From positions 62,001 to 126,000 of the forward strand of contig VXIS01000074.1 of assembly GCA_008704415.1 (NCBI GenBank): a DNA stretch of 64,000 bases, read 5' to 3'. The position numbers were made by a program, and so were the translations under genes. The notes under the pieces were generated by a model, which was given only the letters and a program-made list of their open reading frames with translations, ran no database searches and was not told the DNA's origin. The stretch comes from Sphaerosporella brunnea. Lineage: Eukaryota; Ascomycota; Pezizomycetes; Pezizales; Pyronemataceae. Positions 44,171 to 55,920 of this stretch are shown here, in pieces; position 1 is the stretch's first letter; every line of letters begins with the position of its first letter.

Positions 44171-46569
44171 TTACCATTTTGACTTATCTACAACTTGACG
44201 GTGCCCCTTATACACCCGCTGTGTGAACTCCTTTGTACCATAGCCTAGTCCTTCACTATAAGCCTCCATCACCCGTGCACAGTGGTTGTAATAGCGGTTG
44301 ATGGAGGCTGTTGTTACCGAGTCCAAAGCAGCAGGAAGAATAGTTCTCAACCCTTCCAGTGAATATTCGCAGTGTTCTCGTGCGTAATACTTAGCTGCAC
44401 ACCAGTACCGCTCAATAAAGTTAAGTTCGCAGTGAAATTTTGGGTAAAATATCACTTTGTGGTTGCGCGCCAAAATTTCTTCCTCCAGCAAGCCTTTCTG
44501 CTCCTGAAAGTCCCGTTGGGCAGCCATAAGAGATCTTGCACAACAGCCACCTTCTACTGAAGGATCGCATCCAAGCCGTCCCAGCGTTGTGGGGCACACC
44601 TTAATCATCTTTCGTCCATCGGTGCACCGACCGCTCTGTGGCCATAGCTTTCGTTCTCGTAAAATGACTTCCAGTCCTTTGGCCTTGCCACGAAGTTCCC
44701 ACTTGCAGTAGTTGTCGGGGAAAACCATCGGATGTGGAATACCGCGGTTGTGATCAAATCCTTCTCGCATTTCTGGTTGTTTTCCGCCGGGGTGTAAACC
44801 CATCTTTGAAGCGACAAGGGCGTTTTCGGAAAACACTTTATGGTTGGAGGCATTGTCAAAGGCAAAGAGTGCTTGGCAATCGGGGAAGGCATAGCGGAAG
44901 ATAGGTATGGCGATGTGTACGGTGTGCCAAACCATATCTTCTCCGGTCCAATAGCCCTTTTTTTTCCCATATTCGTGAAGCCACATGGCATCTCTCACAG
45001 GCTTCCCGTCCACTTGAACCCACATTGGATTCTTTAACAGCTCGCTGTCTGGAATTGTATCAGGTACCTTGAGCCGGCCACCGGGAGTAAGAAATCCAGA
45101 CACCATAATGCCTTTTCCTTTATTTTTTGGCCGCAGCGGCTGATGCCCTTTTGTCATCCACCCTTGCCTCTTTCCATCGTTTGCGTTGAATGTGGACTCA
45201 TCATGGGTGACAAGAACCAACGGTCTTTCGCCTTCTTTGAGTCCTGGTGGTAGCTTCCAATTGCCATTTTCGTCGAAAATTACGAGGCGACGCTGCAGGT
45301 AGTTCCAGCGGGGGAGGAAAACATTCTGGCGATAGAACACTACATCCTCTCGCTCGTGTCCATCAACATACACTCCTTTGGTGTACCGTCCAAAAACCAA
45401 TCCCAATTTTTTCAACCATCTTCGGGCTGTTCGCACTCTCACTCTATTCCCTCCCGGGCCAAATTTTAAAATTTCCTCCACTGCTGCAGCTGCGCGCTTG
45501 GAATCGAGATATTCTCCGATGACTTTCGCTAAAGAATAGGCAGTAATTTCTGAATAAGTGGTTAGCTATGCTTTGAAGTTGCTCAAGTCGATGGAAACGT
45601 ACCTTCACCGGAGCGGCCCAGTAGCCACTCTCTCACTGCCTGTTCCACTCCTTCATCCTTAAACCATGACTTGGTTTTTGTGTAGCATCCTCTTTTCCCC
45701 TCGGGTATCGCTCCATCTTCCAGCCACTCCCGCTCCCAGGACACAATCCGTCGAGCAAAATATATTCCTTTTCCAAAACACCGTGCAACCTGCAAGGCTA
45801 GGTGTTCGCGAGATTCCCCAAGCTTTTTTGCCCGTTGTATTTGAAGGAACCCAAGAACAGCCTGGTGTCGCATCAGGTTCTGTCCATTCATCCCTTTCTT
45901 GGACTCAATCTTCTTTTTTATTGATTTTATCGCTGCCTCCCGTTTGATTTTCTTCAGTTCGTCCGATGATATAGCGGGTGTTGAGCGACCAAGGGTAATC
46001 GGATTGGCTTGCTTTCCTCCTGATCGCTGAAAGTAGTGTTCCAGCGTGCGAGTATTTTTTGCACCCTCTTCAAGCTCCCGGGCATGTTGAACTTGTCTGT
46101 ACTGGGTACGCACTGAAGGTTCGGCACCCCGCTGGTAGTTGAAGACTGTGGTGTTGTCCTCAAACGCATCCAATCCAAGCTCACGACTACTCGCCATCAT
46201 GGTCTGCAAAGCGAAAGTATTGACCTCAACAGGGTCCTCTTCGGTATCCGTGACCTCACAGGCTTCCTCTTCTTCAAAGTCCTCGTCTTCGGAGTGTTCA
46301 AGTTCTGATTCCTCAAGCTCTGAATCATCCTCAACACCAACCCGCGCGAGCAGCTCCTCCGGTAGATCCACCACCTCAACACCAACCCGCGGCTCCTCCG
46401 GTAGATCCCCCACCACCACCTCCTCTCTATCCAGTCGCTCCTCCGGTAGATCCCCCACCACCACCTCCTCTCTATCCAGTCGCTCCTCTCTCTTCTGCCG
46501 CTTTCTTTCCCTCGCAGCTCGCAGATGTTGCTGCCTCTTAGTTCCCCTGCCGGGCCTGCCTTGAACCAT
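44171..46569 (-). CDS. DDE transposase of the 3.1-kb transposon
   Basis: Two exons, 46569-45603 and 45549-44171, flank a 53-nt intron (donor GTACGT, branch CTAAC, acceptor TTCAG); 781 residues. The N-terminus MVQGRPGRGTKRQQHLRAAR is basic and is followed by an acidic low-complexity region with an imperfect duplication of LDREEVVVGDLPEE. A helix-turn-helix-like part (VRVRTARRWLKKLGLVFG) precedes the catalytic domain. Candidate DDE residues are Asp439 (THDEST), Asp554 (FAFDNASNH) and Glu702 (LNFIERYW). The protein cuts at the element ends and inserts at TA. Motifs and TA target support the IS630/Tc1/mariner superfamily, though the Asp-Glu spacing of about 148 is long and the subfamily is not one I can name. 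The frame stays open upstream to 46695, but the repeat array there argues for the 46569 ATG. Confidence 0.9.
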
Positions 46570-46615
46570 TGTGGTAGACAATACAGAGCAACAGTATTTG
46601 CGGAACAGTGGCACG

Positions 46616-46690
46616 ATGGGGCTCGCGCAACGGTAGCAGGATGGGGTTCGCGCAACGGTAGCAGGATGGGGTTCGCGCAACGGTAGCAGG
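46616..46690 (-). repeat. Three copies of a 25-bp unit in the transposon leader
   Basis: The unit GGGGTTCGCGCAACGGTAGC plus AGGAT is repeated three times with one base difference, just upstream of the transposase start. Subterminal tandem units are often transposase-binding sites; that role here is inference. Confidence 0.85.
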
Positions 46691-46960
46691 AACACTGCAC
46701 TCGTGGATTCACTGCACTCGAGCTACATACGCGTAATATTAGCATCTATTTAGTGCATCAAGAGCCAGCACTGGAATTACCGCTTTTTTTTGACCTGTAG
46801 AGTTGCGATTTTGGCGTGTTTTGGAGGCTATTGAGCGGGTGTTTTCGAGCTTCCGGTCGCTTAGGAGCGTCACCAGGGGCAGTCTTTGTCACGTGTCCAT
46901 GCGCTTAGTAACCAGAATGAATGTCACAAATTACACAGTGACTAGGAGTCCCCAACCATA

Positions 46961-48324
46961 GTGGTTTATCTTGATCATATTGAGCGATCCGTCAGCTGCA
47001 GCTTCCGTCGATCCTCTCGGTTATTGGTGCAGATTGTCCTTGCAGCGTTGGCTGCCGACGATTTCTCCCATATTCAACCCTTTTGGGTGGGCGGACAGTC
47101 TCTAATTTGAGAAGGAGGTCAACCTCATCGGTTGTAGAACCAAAAAGTGCACTGCACCTCCAGAGTGCGGGAGCAGCTGAAAGAGTCGCTTGGTTGTGTG
47201 GAGGTCCCGAACACACCGCTTGTGTAGGCGACCAAATAAACAAGTTAGTCGACCCCTCGTAGTCGATACAGATACAACCCCCAAGCAAATCATGAAGGCA
47301 ATGCAACACAAGCTTAAGCAACAGATTGACTGCATGTGAAACGTGCCATAGGGGGCAGCAAAGTGTCAACTATCGCTTAAAGAGCGGGCGATCACTGGCG
47401 TGAATTCTCACTCACAGTTTCACCAGGGGATACGGTAGTAACAACAAAAGTTGGGGGTATTGACCCTGGAGGGGGGGGGGGGGTATGGGAGTAAAAAGCC
47501 GTTAAAAAGAATACAGTTTCCAACGTTAGCTTCCTGAAACGCAATGGGTTTGTGTGTGTGTTGTAGCGTGCGTTGAGGATAGATTGGCGTGAGGACACCT
47601 AGTTGAGTGACAGAACTGGAGAGAGAAAAAAAAGCGCGATACCGATATTCAAAGCACAGCTGTCGGGGGCTTCGATCTTTACTGAGACTACCAGCCGTCC
47701 TATTCCAAGGTTGCGGGCCTCCACACCGCTCTTACCATACTCTACGTCTAGCACGCTACCAAACACCGGCACATTCCACCAATATTCTGTGTATTTATCA
47801 CTACCTCCCCGATTGTTCCTTCTAGTCACTGTCAGAGTCCGAAGGTGACGAATCTGAGACTGACAACACCGCTCCGACTCTTTCACGGATTAATTTAGAC
47901 TGGTTTCTGTTTCTTTGTAGTTGTTCAGCCGTGGAAGATGTCGGGCATAGAAGGGTTTTCCTAGCCTCAGTGTCTCAAAAATCGCGGTGGCAGGTTTTTT
48001 TTTTTTAAGGCACAAAGCGAAAGTGATGGTGAGCACAGGTTTGAAAGCCACGTACGCACACTCCCGGTGACTGGTGATATATCATCAGATTTATTGTCTG
48101 CATGCAACCTCTAAAGATTATGGAACACCCAGTTCCCGTCCCACCCACCGCCTTATTAATGACGGAGCGGGTTAGGTGCACATACAATAAGCATATGTAT
48201 GTAAGGAGAAACTTATCGTGCGGGGGAGGCCCGGGAGTCGTTTAAACTCGTTTTATATGCACGATATGTTGTTGATTGTTGGTGGGAGGATGGGCCCCAT
48301 TGGCCAACGGGAGCATTGGTCGGC
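46961..48324. other. Intergenic stretch, no gene seen
   Basis: Overlapping short frames only. A G run lies at 47471-47482 and a T tract at 47996-48006. Nothing recognised. Confidence 0.5.
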
Positions 48325-48899
48325 CGTATGGAACATAACCGTTGTGCGAAAAAAACTGGTCATATAATAGTCATAGAATGATTGTTTTTCAAATAATTGC
48401 CGCATAACGGTTTTTAGCGAATAAGGGCTACCTCACAATCTGCTTTCTGTTTTGGCCCATCAGCACATAACCGCTATTCGAAGTGCTGCGTTACATCACC
48501 CTCCGCCTCAAAACATGGTGCTCCTCAAAAATCCTCACGAGACCAACTTATTCCTGATGACGATTAGATTCACATTTAAAGACTGAGTCCGTGGTGATGC
48601 TCCCATAACGCAGTTGTAAACTCTCACCGAAATTCCAACACGCTAAGCACCAGAACGTTATGCCGCAGCAGATTTTATGGCATATAGAGGAGAGAGACTA
48701 CCCTTAGGCTCATATGTCCTCTTGAGGGGCCTGCGGCTCCCTCAAAGAAAGAAAATTAAGGAAATCGCAGCTCATACAGAAAAAGACTGTGGTTCAATCC
48801 CTCGTCCCCGGAGGCCGCTGCCCCTGCTCCTTCTCCTTCTTTCTCCCCTCTTTGGGTTCGCGAGGCTTGTGCAGCTTGGTGTCAGCGGCTCCGCCTATG

Positions 48900-49640
48900 A
48901 AGACAATGATGCTCACACCACCGCCCCGAGCCACTTGAGCCCAGGAAGGCGTGCTTCCCCGGATTGTCTCTCTCGTGGTACGGCCCGGGGGCCGTCTTCG
49001 TTTCTTGTTTTCGACCTTCTTCCAGCCCCCCCCCCTTCAGCCTCAACCCCCGCCAGGTGCTAGTCTCGTGTCAGGTCATACCGGAACTAGTGCGACGCTC
49101 GGTCCCGCATGCTTCGAATGCATGTGGGGGGGGGGGTTCTCGTGCGTGTTTCGTAGGCTGCACCGTTGGGCTGGGCGGCCCGGAGCGCCGACGTTTCGGT
49201 CTTGTCGTGCCCGTGAGTGAGAGCGGCGTCTGGGCGCCGAGCGACGTCGTGGTTGTCTCCGCGGTTGCAAGCAGGAGCGGGGAAGGGGCGGCGTCTGGGA
49301 GGCGGCGTACAAAATCCTCGGCAGCGACGACGTCTGGGATGCCGCGTGCGACACACTGTCATTGTCCGGGTGGCTTCTCGCTTAAGCCTTCGAGCTGGGA
49401 TTCAAGTGTTACGTTCTCAAAACCATCCCTTACAGCTCGCGTACGACCTTGACCTCGGAGAAGAGTTCCTCGATCTGCGCCATCAGGGAGGCCGGGCTGT
49501 CGCGCGTGGTTTTGTGAGCAACGTCCGTGAACTCTGCGAAGGTGATAGCGGGCTGTCCCTCAGAGGAGGAGTCCCTCATATCCGTGTGTTTGGTCTTCCG
49601 CCCGTAAGGCCGCCCACTCATCCGCCGCTTGCTCCTCTGT
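48900..49640 (-). pseudogene. Degenerate reading frames, possible retroelement ORF relic
   Basis: The minus strand has protein-like stretches in shifting frames, such as FAEFTDVAHKTTRDSPASLM near 49500-49560 and VARGIPDVVAAEDFVRRLPD near 49300-49360, broken by stops. About 60 nt at 48700-48770 resemble the 3' tails of the LINE copies at 16380 and 23130 (GGCCTGCGGCTC followed by A-rich sequence and AAGGAAAT). It may be a LINE-related relic; no domain is recognisable. Confidence 0.3.
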
Positions 49641-49814
49641 CATATTCCTGAGCATAGCACATCCCCGCAAGAGCGGTACTTGTGCCCAAACAATGCCTAC
49701 TGTATGGGGGTGGCGGTATAGGGCATTTTGGATGTGTGCCGTGATGCCGCTTTATGCTTGTGCAATCTTCTAGTAGGCAAAGCTAACGACCTTTGCAAGG
49801 CGAATGCGTCATGT

Positions 49815-50085
49815 GTTTTGTGTGACATCGCGTGTTTTTCGAGTGACATCATGTGTTTCTGCGATTCATCAGCCATCGCAGCGATGGTGTTGTGTTTTTC
49901 AACAAGCTATGTCCAGAATCCGCGCTTTGGGTCAGTCGCATCTCCCAGTTACCTTTTCATTCTGCTTCTGTTGGTGGTGTCGCCTCTGTTTTGGGGTTGG
50001 GCTAAGGACAGTCGGGTGCATGACTCGACGATGATGAAGATGATGATAATCATAAGACGATCACGATGGAGATGGAGATGACTAC
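49815..50085 (-). repeat. Dispersed repeat R1, copy 2
   Basis: The reverse complement follows the same order of blocks as copies 1 and 3: CAT tract, GCACCCGACTG, CAACCCCAAAACAGAGGCGA, AACAGAAGCAGAATGAAAAGG and AAACACGCGATGTCAC. Confidence 0.75.
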
Positions 50086-50505
50086 CATATTAATTCTCTT
50101 CCAAGCACCGCGGACCGGCGTTATGGAGACTGTGCGCACCGGCGACCGCCTATTGGTGCATGTAGACGCCGACCACACAACCTGAGCCACAGAGTCAAAA
50201 GGCGGTCAGAACGGACCATACTTTCCTCAGGTTCTCTGCTACATAAAGGTTTTGATGACTTGGCGTCGCCCCCTCCACACCGTGCACCGGTCCGCCGCGC
50301 TTGGAGGAGAATTGATACGGTAGTGCCTGGTGGGTCGGATGCTCGCCGTGCGGCGAGGATGCAATGCAAATAAGCTTTTCACCGTATAATCTCAAATAAT
50401 GGTCAAATAATTGTTAGCAGCAAAGTAATATATAAGATTATATAGGGGAAAGCTTATTTGCCCTACTCCCGCACCCTAGCCGCACGGCGGGTATCCTATC
50501 CCGCC

Positions 50506-50775
50506 GCCAGCTCCATCTCTATCATATCACCATCATCATCATCATTATTGAGGCGTGCACCCGTCTGTTGCCTTGCCTCCCTCAACCCCAAAACAGATGC
50601 GACATCACCAACAGACGCAGAATGAAAAGGTAACTGTGGCGATGCGGAGGCTTGAAGTCTACGCGTTGCAGAGATACACCTTCTTGAAAAACTCAACACC
50701 ATCGCTGCTGAATCGCTGAAACACATTATGTCACTCGCGAAACACGCGATGTCACTCGCCTTATGTCGTGATGAT
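50506..50775 (+). repeat. Dispersed repeat R1, copy 3
   Basis: Same block order as copies 1 and 2, including GTGCACCCG, CAACCCCAAAACAGATGCGA, ACAGACGCAGAATGAAAAGG and two ATGTCACTCG sub-repeats near 50730-50760. Confidence 0.75.
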
Positions 50776-51108
50776 TACATTTTAGTATATGGTCATATAA
50801 GTATTATTAAGAAAACTGATCTTCTCACGGTTTTTGGGATTTCATGGTGTGGGTTATGTAAGGCAGCACTTTGAATAACGGTTATGTGAGGATGGCCACT
50901 TTTTTGCCAACCACCCTGGTAGACTATGCGACCATTATTTGAAAACATATCTACGGCCATTTTTTTTTCGCACAACGGTTACATAACCGTCACATAAATC
51001 CCTGCCTGCTCAGGTAATTGCTCCAATCCCCTGCAGTATCCCCTGCAGCATATCTCTACATATCCCCGCGCTTCCCCTTCCGCCCAACCCGGAGCGCGAA
51101 CCCGCACA

Positions 51109-52907
51109 ATGGACTTCGATCTGGTGATTATCGGAGCCGGTAAGCAACTCCTCTGGGTCGTGATCTCGCAGCTTAACCGTCGTGCAAAGGATGGCACGGC
51201 CTCGTGAGCGCCAAAACCTATCTGGAGGTCAACCCCGGCGCGCGAGTCCTGATCCTCGAGAAGTCGCCCACCATCGGCGGCGTGTGGGCCCGCCACCGCC
51301 TGTACCCTGGGCTCAAGACGAACAATATGCTGGGCACCTACGAGGCCTCCGACTTCCCAATGACTACTCACGACTTCGGCGTCAAGCCCGGCGAACACAT
51401 CCCAGGCGACGTCGTGCACGAGTACCTGAAGAAGTACGCGGAGAAGTTCGATATCCTGAAGCTCTGCCGCTTCGGCGAGAACGTGACGACCGCCGAAAAG
51501 CTGGACAACAAAGGCTGGCGACTGACAGTCGAGACTTCCTCCTCCGGCGACAGAATAGTCTCCACTGCGAAACTCGTCGTCGCTACGGGATTGACCTCGG
51601 AACCCTTTTTGCCCGCGTTCGTCGGCGCCGCTGACTTCGCTGCCCCGATCATCCACTGCGGCCATCTCCTCGAACAGTCGGAGGCGCTCTTCGCAGACGC
51701 AAAGAACGTCGTCGTTTTCGGGGGTACCAAGTCCGCTTGGGATGCCGCATACGCGTTTGCGACGAGAGGAATACACGTCGACTGGGTCATCCGCGAGTCC
51801 GGCCATGGCCCCTGCTGGATGGCACCGCCTTACGTTACCCCGCTGAAGAAGTGGCTCGAGAAGCTGGTGACCACTCGGTTCCTGACGTGGCTCAGCCCGT
51901 GCGTGTGGGGAGACGCGGACGGGTTCAAGGCGGCGAGAGGCTTCCTCCACGGCACAGCGATCGGCCGCGCCATCACCCGCGCCTTCTGGGGGATCCTGGG
52001 CAGCGACGTCGTCGCGCTCAACGGCTACGACAAGCACCCGGAGACGGCGAAGCTGAAGCCGTGGGTAGACGCGTTCTGGATCGCGGCGGGACTCAGCATT
52101 TTGAACTACCCGACCAACTTCTTCGACCTCGTCAAGGAGGGAAAGATCTCGGTCCACATCGGCGAGATCGATTTCCTCTCCGCAAAAACCGTGCACCTGT
52201 CCTCAACGCAGCAAGCCGCCCCCGACACCGAGCCGGCAAAAACGCTCCACGCAGACGCCCTGATCTGCTCCACCGGCTGGAAATTCCATCCGCCGATGAC
52301 ATTTACCGACCGCTCCGGCAGCGCCATCGACACCCAGCTCGGCCTCCCGCACCACAGCCCCGAGGCCGAAGCCGACGACCCGGCGCTCAAGCAAGCCGAC
52401 GCCGAGATCTTCGCACGCTTCCCGATGCTCAAAGACCAGCCCAAGCTCAACCCTAAGCTCAAGCCGCTAGCAGCAGAGACGAAAGACCTCAACCGCGGTT
52501 TCAGCCTCTACCGCTTCATGGTCCCGCCGGCGCTGATCCACGACCGCACGATCGTGTTCAACGGCATGCTGACGACCATCTGCACGCCGATGGTGGCGCA
52601 GGCGCAGGCGCTGTGGCTAACCGCGTATCTTTCCGGCAAGCTCCGTGCCGAGGATCCGGACCAGGTGGCGCGCGAAACGGTGCTGCACGCGAGATTTGGC
52701 CGCTGGAGGTATCCTGGTGGTTTCGGCGCGAGGTATCCGGACTTTGTCTTCGATGCCGTGCCGTACATTGATTTGCTGCTCGCGGACGTCGGCTTGAGTG
52801 GTCGCCGCAAGGGCGGCATCGTTGCCGAGTGCTTCCATCCGTATGGCCCCGAGGACTACCGCGGGCTGGTGCAGGAGTGGCTGCAGAAGGAAAATGATAT
52901 GGCATAG
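51109..52907 (+). CDS. FAD-dependent monooxygenase-like protein (FMO/BVMO type)
   Basis: Two exons, 51109-51139 and 51190-52907, joined over a 50-nt intron, give 582 residues. The intron splits the FAD-binding loop: DFDLVIIGAG joins WHGL to give the GxGxxG fold motif at residues 9-14. YPGLKTNNMLGTYEASDFPM follows. A second dinucleotide-binding motif, VVFGGTKSAWDAAY, lies near 184-197, as expected for the NADPH site. The family oxidises small organic substrates with FAD, NADPH and O2; substrates are often secondary metabolites or xenobiotics. The textbook FxGxxxHxxxW motif is not clear, so assignment stays at family level. Third positions are strongly C/G, as in a well-expressed gene. No biosynthetic core gene lies nearby. 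The repeat complex ends only about 120 bp upstream of the start. Confidence 0.88.
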
Positions 52908-55749
52908 ATAAATGCGCTTTCGTTGTGGGATTGGCTTTGTAATGAGTGTAGTTAGAGGGGTGTAACGAGACTCGCTTAGCCACTGCAAAACAACCAACCC
53001 CTAACCCTGCTATCGCGAGTCCTCCAAACAAAAGCACAATCGTTCTCACCCAGTTTTGCTTGCTACAATAAAAGAAAACGGTCAAATTGAAGGCAAAAAG
53101 CAATAGAATACATCTATGTAATTAAAAAAAAACCCCCCCAAAGCCAGCGCAAATAAACACAACCTACAGAGGTCAGAAAACCAAATACCCAGTTATAGAA
53201 AGGCCTCCGGCTTGCAAGGACCACAGTTCTCAACCGTCCTCCTCATCCAAGGAGTCATCACTGTCACTCTCAGGCTGCTCAAACTCTTGCAGACTTCAAG
53301 TTGACGACAACAATAGCTTACCTTGTTGAAAAACTCCCGAACAATATCCCAAGCACTGGGCGACTTCCCGTGGTATTTTCACTCGATAGAAAGACGCTCC
53401 TACATATTTTATCCGTTAGGAACGCTATCGACCTACGATAGAAGAATATAAAGTAGAAAAAAGAGACTAATTTAGTCGCCTACCGCCGTGCCGTGTCGGA
53501 GTTCGCGCGGGGAACCAATTCGCGCATCAGCCTCGTTGTAGGTGTTATTGCGCAAGCCAGCACCTCTATTTGCTGCTTCCTTGATAGGTTTGACCCTGCT
53601 AAATACATAGAACCACGGGGAGTCGTCCACTACCGAACCAGGTTTGAGGCTAGCGTTTGCTACAGAAGGAAACATGGTAGAGGCCCCGCATAACTGCTAT
53701 CCGACCCTTAAACTTACATCGAAATCTAACCGGCTGGAGTACTGACAAAGCTCCAAAACAACTTCAGATCCATCCTGCAACTGCGCTGTACCGAGTCCTA
53801 CCAACCCATTGGCCGGGTTTGCACCCAGCGAAGGCGTCAAACAACTCAGGAAAACAAGCAGATTTGCAGACCGATCACCCTGCTGGTTGACAACCGCGAT
53901 ATGTACAATTACCTGCTGTTGGTCCGCCGCCACCTCCGGGGGCTCAAGGTCGTCGCCCGGAGGCAAAAACGCCAAGTCTCTAGTCTTATCACCAGTGGTT
54001 TCCTAATAGAATAGTACATAGCCACTGCCGAGCTTATCGCTTACGACAACCAAAAAGCTCAGCTCGTGAATTTTTGAGTGTTTTGGTGGATCCTACTTAG
54101 CAGCCTACCAGTGGAATTTCCCAAAGTGGAATTTCCCAAAGCGGAATTCTTGTAGCTTTGGTTACATCCCCTTCTCCGGCAGCCATTTCATGACGAAAGG
54201 CAAATAATTGCGTTGACTAAGCCACTAAAAAAGGTCATGAAAACGGAGGGGATCTCATCGTTCTCGCTGGAACCCGAAGGTGAAAAGGGGTGTGGTTTAT
54301 CCGATTTTGTCTTATCTTGACCTAATAAGCGGCTTGGGTGGTCTTCCCTACATAAGAGATTGATTCCGGGGTAATTCATCCGTAATTGTAGGGTTGCTGG
54401 TGCACCACCCCCAATAGAAGTATATTAACGGAGCCAAGACAAGCGACCTCCGACATCCGCCGCACCCAGAAAGCGCTAAATCCCGGATTCCCAGTCCCTA
54501 ACTTCGGCTGTGGACAAACTTTAGCCCGATGTGCTCCAATCATGAGGAGAGGGTTGTGTTTCGTGGGGTACAGAGTGTATAGAGAGTTGGTGATGGTTAC
54601 AAGACTAGAACATACAGATGAAGAAGCAATAAGCATTGACCCTGAACCACGTATTGGTCTAAGCTATATAGCGTCACCATGATAAATCAACAAATTCGAT
54701 TGTACCTGGGGGCAAAGGGGAGTGTTACATACATAGTCTTTTCACTGTAGAACGGTGGATAGCTAACTACGAAGCGCGTAGTCGGAGTTGACGGGTAAAG
54801 TGCTTGACCACAGAGCGGTGCTGTGTAGGGATCCAAGAAAGGTTGATCCGTGGATATATCCGGATATTGTTGTAATACGTGATCCAAAAAGATGTACGTC
54901 CCATCCGGGCGCCCGGATATATGACATAACTAAGCCGCAAAACAAGTGATAAATACATTTCAACAGATGACTAACAAGTGCTGTGCAGTGAGTAGTTACA
55001 AGCGCGAGCCTACTTAAGCTTTTACGCCACCTAGTGATTAACCTACCCATGATATCGTAAGCGTAGTGCCTGTAAGGCATTATGTAGCCAACAACTTCTG
55101 GGGTTTAGATAGGTTCTGGCGCATTTCACTTGCACGGCAAGCATGGGGTGCGGTCTAGTCCGAAGCGTTAACGCAACGTATAAACTATGAAGTGATTCCG
55201 GATGTCAGACGCAGCCCCTACCCGGGAAAATAGATTTCTGTGGCCCGTGTGAAGCGTGGCCCGCTACCGATTCTGCCGCTGCAATTACAACCGGTCCCAT
55301 AGTGAGAATCCCTCATAACTACAGCGATGAGAGCAAGTGATATGGGCAGATTGGATCTGAGGTTGTTGTAGAGTACATTGGCTGAATCCCAGGGCTTTGC
55401 TTGTTCGTTTGCGATATCCCAAGAGCTACGAGATGTTGTATGTATTCTGCTGGTTCTTTCTATGGCCGGGAGTCTACGTCTAGGTAATGGCGGCAGCCGA
55501 CCCGGGAGCGAAGCCACCATGCGCACGGACCTGCGCCAACTTCCAACAGCTAAGGAACTAAGTTTTGCTCAGCTTTCTCTCCGGTAGGTTTTAATCTACA
55601 GCCTCTATTGAGCCGTCGGTGATAGATATATGGCCTCGATATTGAGTCCGACGACCGGGCCGTTTTATGATGAACCAACGGCCGATGTCTGGAAACGCTG
55701 TTAGGCAGGTGTTGGCGATTAGGACTGCCTGATATTTCGCGACAGATGG
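52908..55749. other. Intergenic stretch, no convincing gene
   Basis: Only short frames on both strands. A small direct repeat of GTGGAATTTCCCAAA occurs at about 54113-54142. Nothing recognised otherwise; the last part is the upstream region of the polygalacturonase gene. Confidence 0.5.
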
Positions 55750-55755
55750 TATAAA
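55750..55755 (+). promoter_or_regulatory. TATA box of the polygalacturonase gene
   Basis: TATAAA lies about 170 nt upstream of the ATG at 55921, followed by a CT-rich leader. Confidence 0.5.
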
Positions 55756-55920
55756 GCGACAGGTTTTCCGCCATCGTTTTTCCGTTCTTCAAGTTGCTCA
55801 GCATCCATTCACTCTTTCGTACTTCGACAGTCGACAGTCCTTCGTTTCGTTCTTACTTACCTTCATTCTCGTTAATCTTTTTGCAAGTCAAGGAGTTTCC
55901 CCCACAAGAAAACAATCATC

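Larger units (their letters stand above)
43842..46958 (-). mobile_element. Complete Tc1/mariner-like DNA transposon, 3.1 kb
   Basis: The ends are TGGTTGGGGACACCTTAAAA at 43842 and, read inward from 46958, TGGTTGGGGACTCCTAGTCA. The terminal inverted repeat proper is only about 11 bp. TA flanks lie at 43840-43841 and 46959-46960. Inside is one spliced, uninterrupted transposase gene on the minus strand. Subterminal sequences differ between the ends, which allowed each end of MITE A to be matched separately. Nothing visible is broken, so it could be, or recently was, active. Confidence 0.9.
48325..50990. repeat. Palindromic repeat complex (R2 ends, R1 arms)
   Basis: About 200 bp at the left (48325-48520, beginning near ACATAACCGTTGTGCG) recur inverted at the right (50790-50990). 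Shared landmarks are TGTGCGAAAAAAA, CAAATAAT, CACATAACCG and AAGTGCTGCGTTACAT. Inside the right half, R1 copies at 49815-50085 (minus) and 50506-50775 (plus) face away from a centre near 50400-50450, where GCAAATAAGC and GCTTATTTGC are mirrored. The complex may be one large element with long degraded inverted ends, or nested insertions. Confidence 0.65.

Noticed and set aside
48780..48820. A GGTTCAATCCC block resembling a tRNA T-arm
   Set aside because: No matching stems for the acceptor, D or anticodon arms can be drawn around it.
51109..52907. A secondary-metabolite cluster around the monooxygenase
   Set aside because: No polyketide synthase, peptide synthetase, terpene cyclase, transporter or regulator is seen in the flanking sequence.
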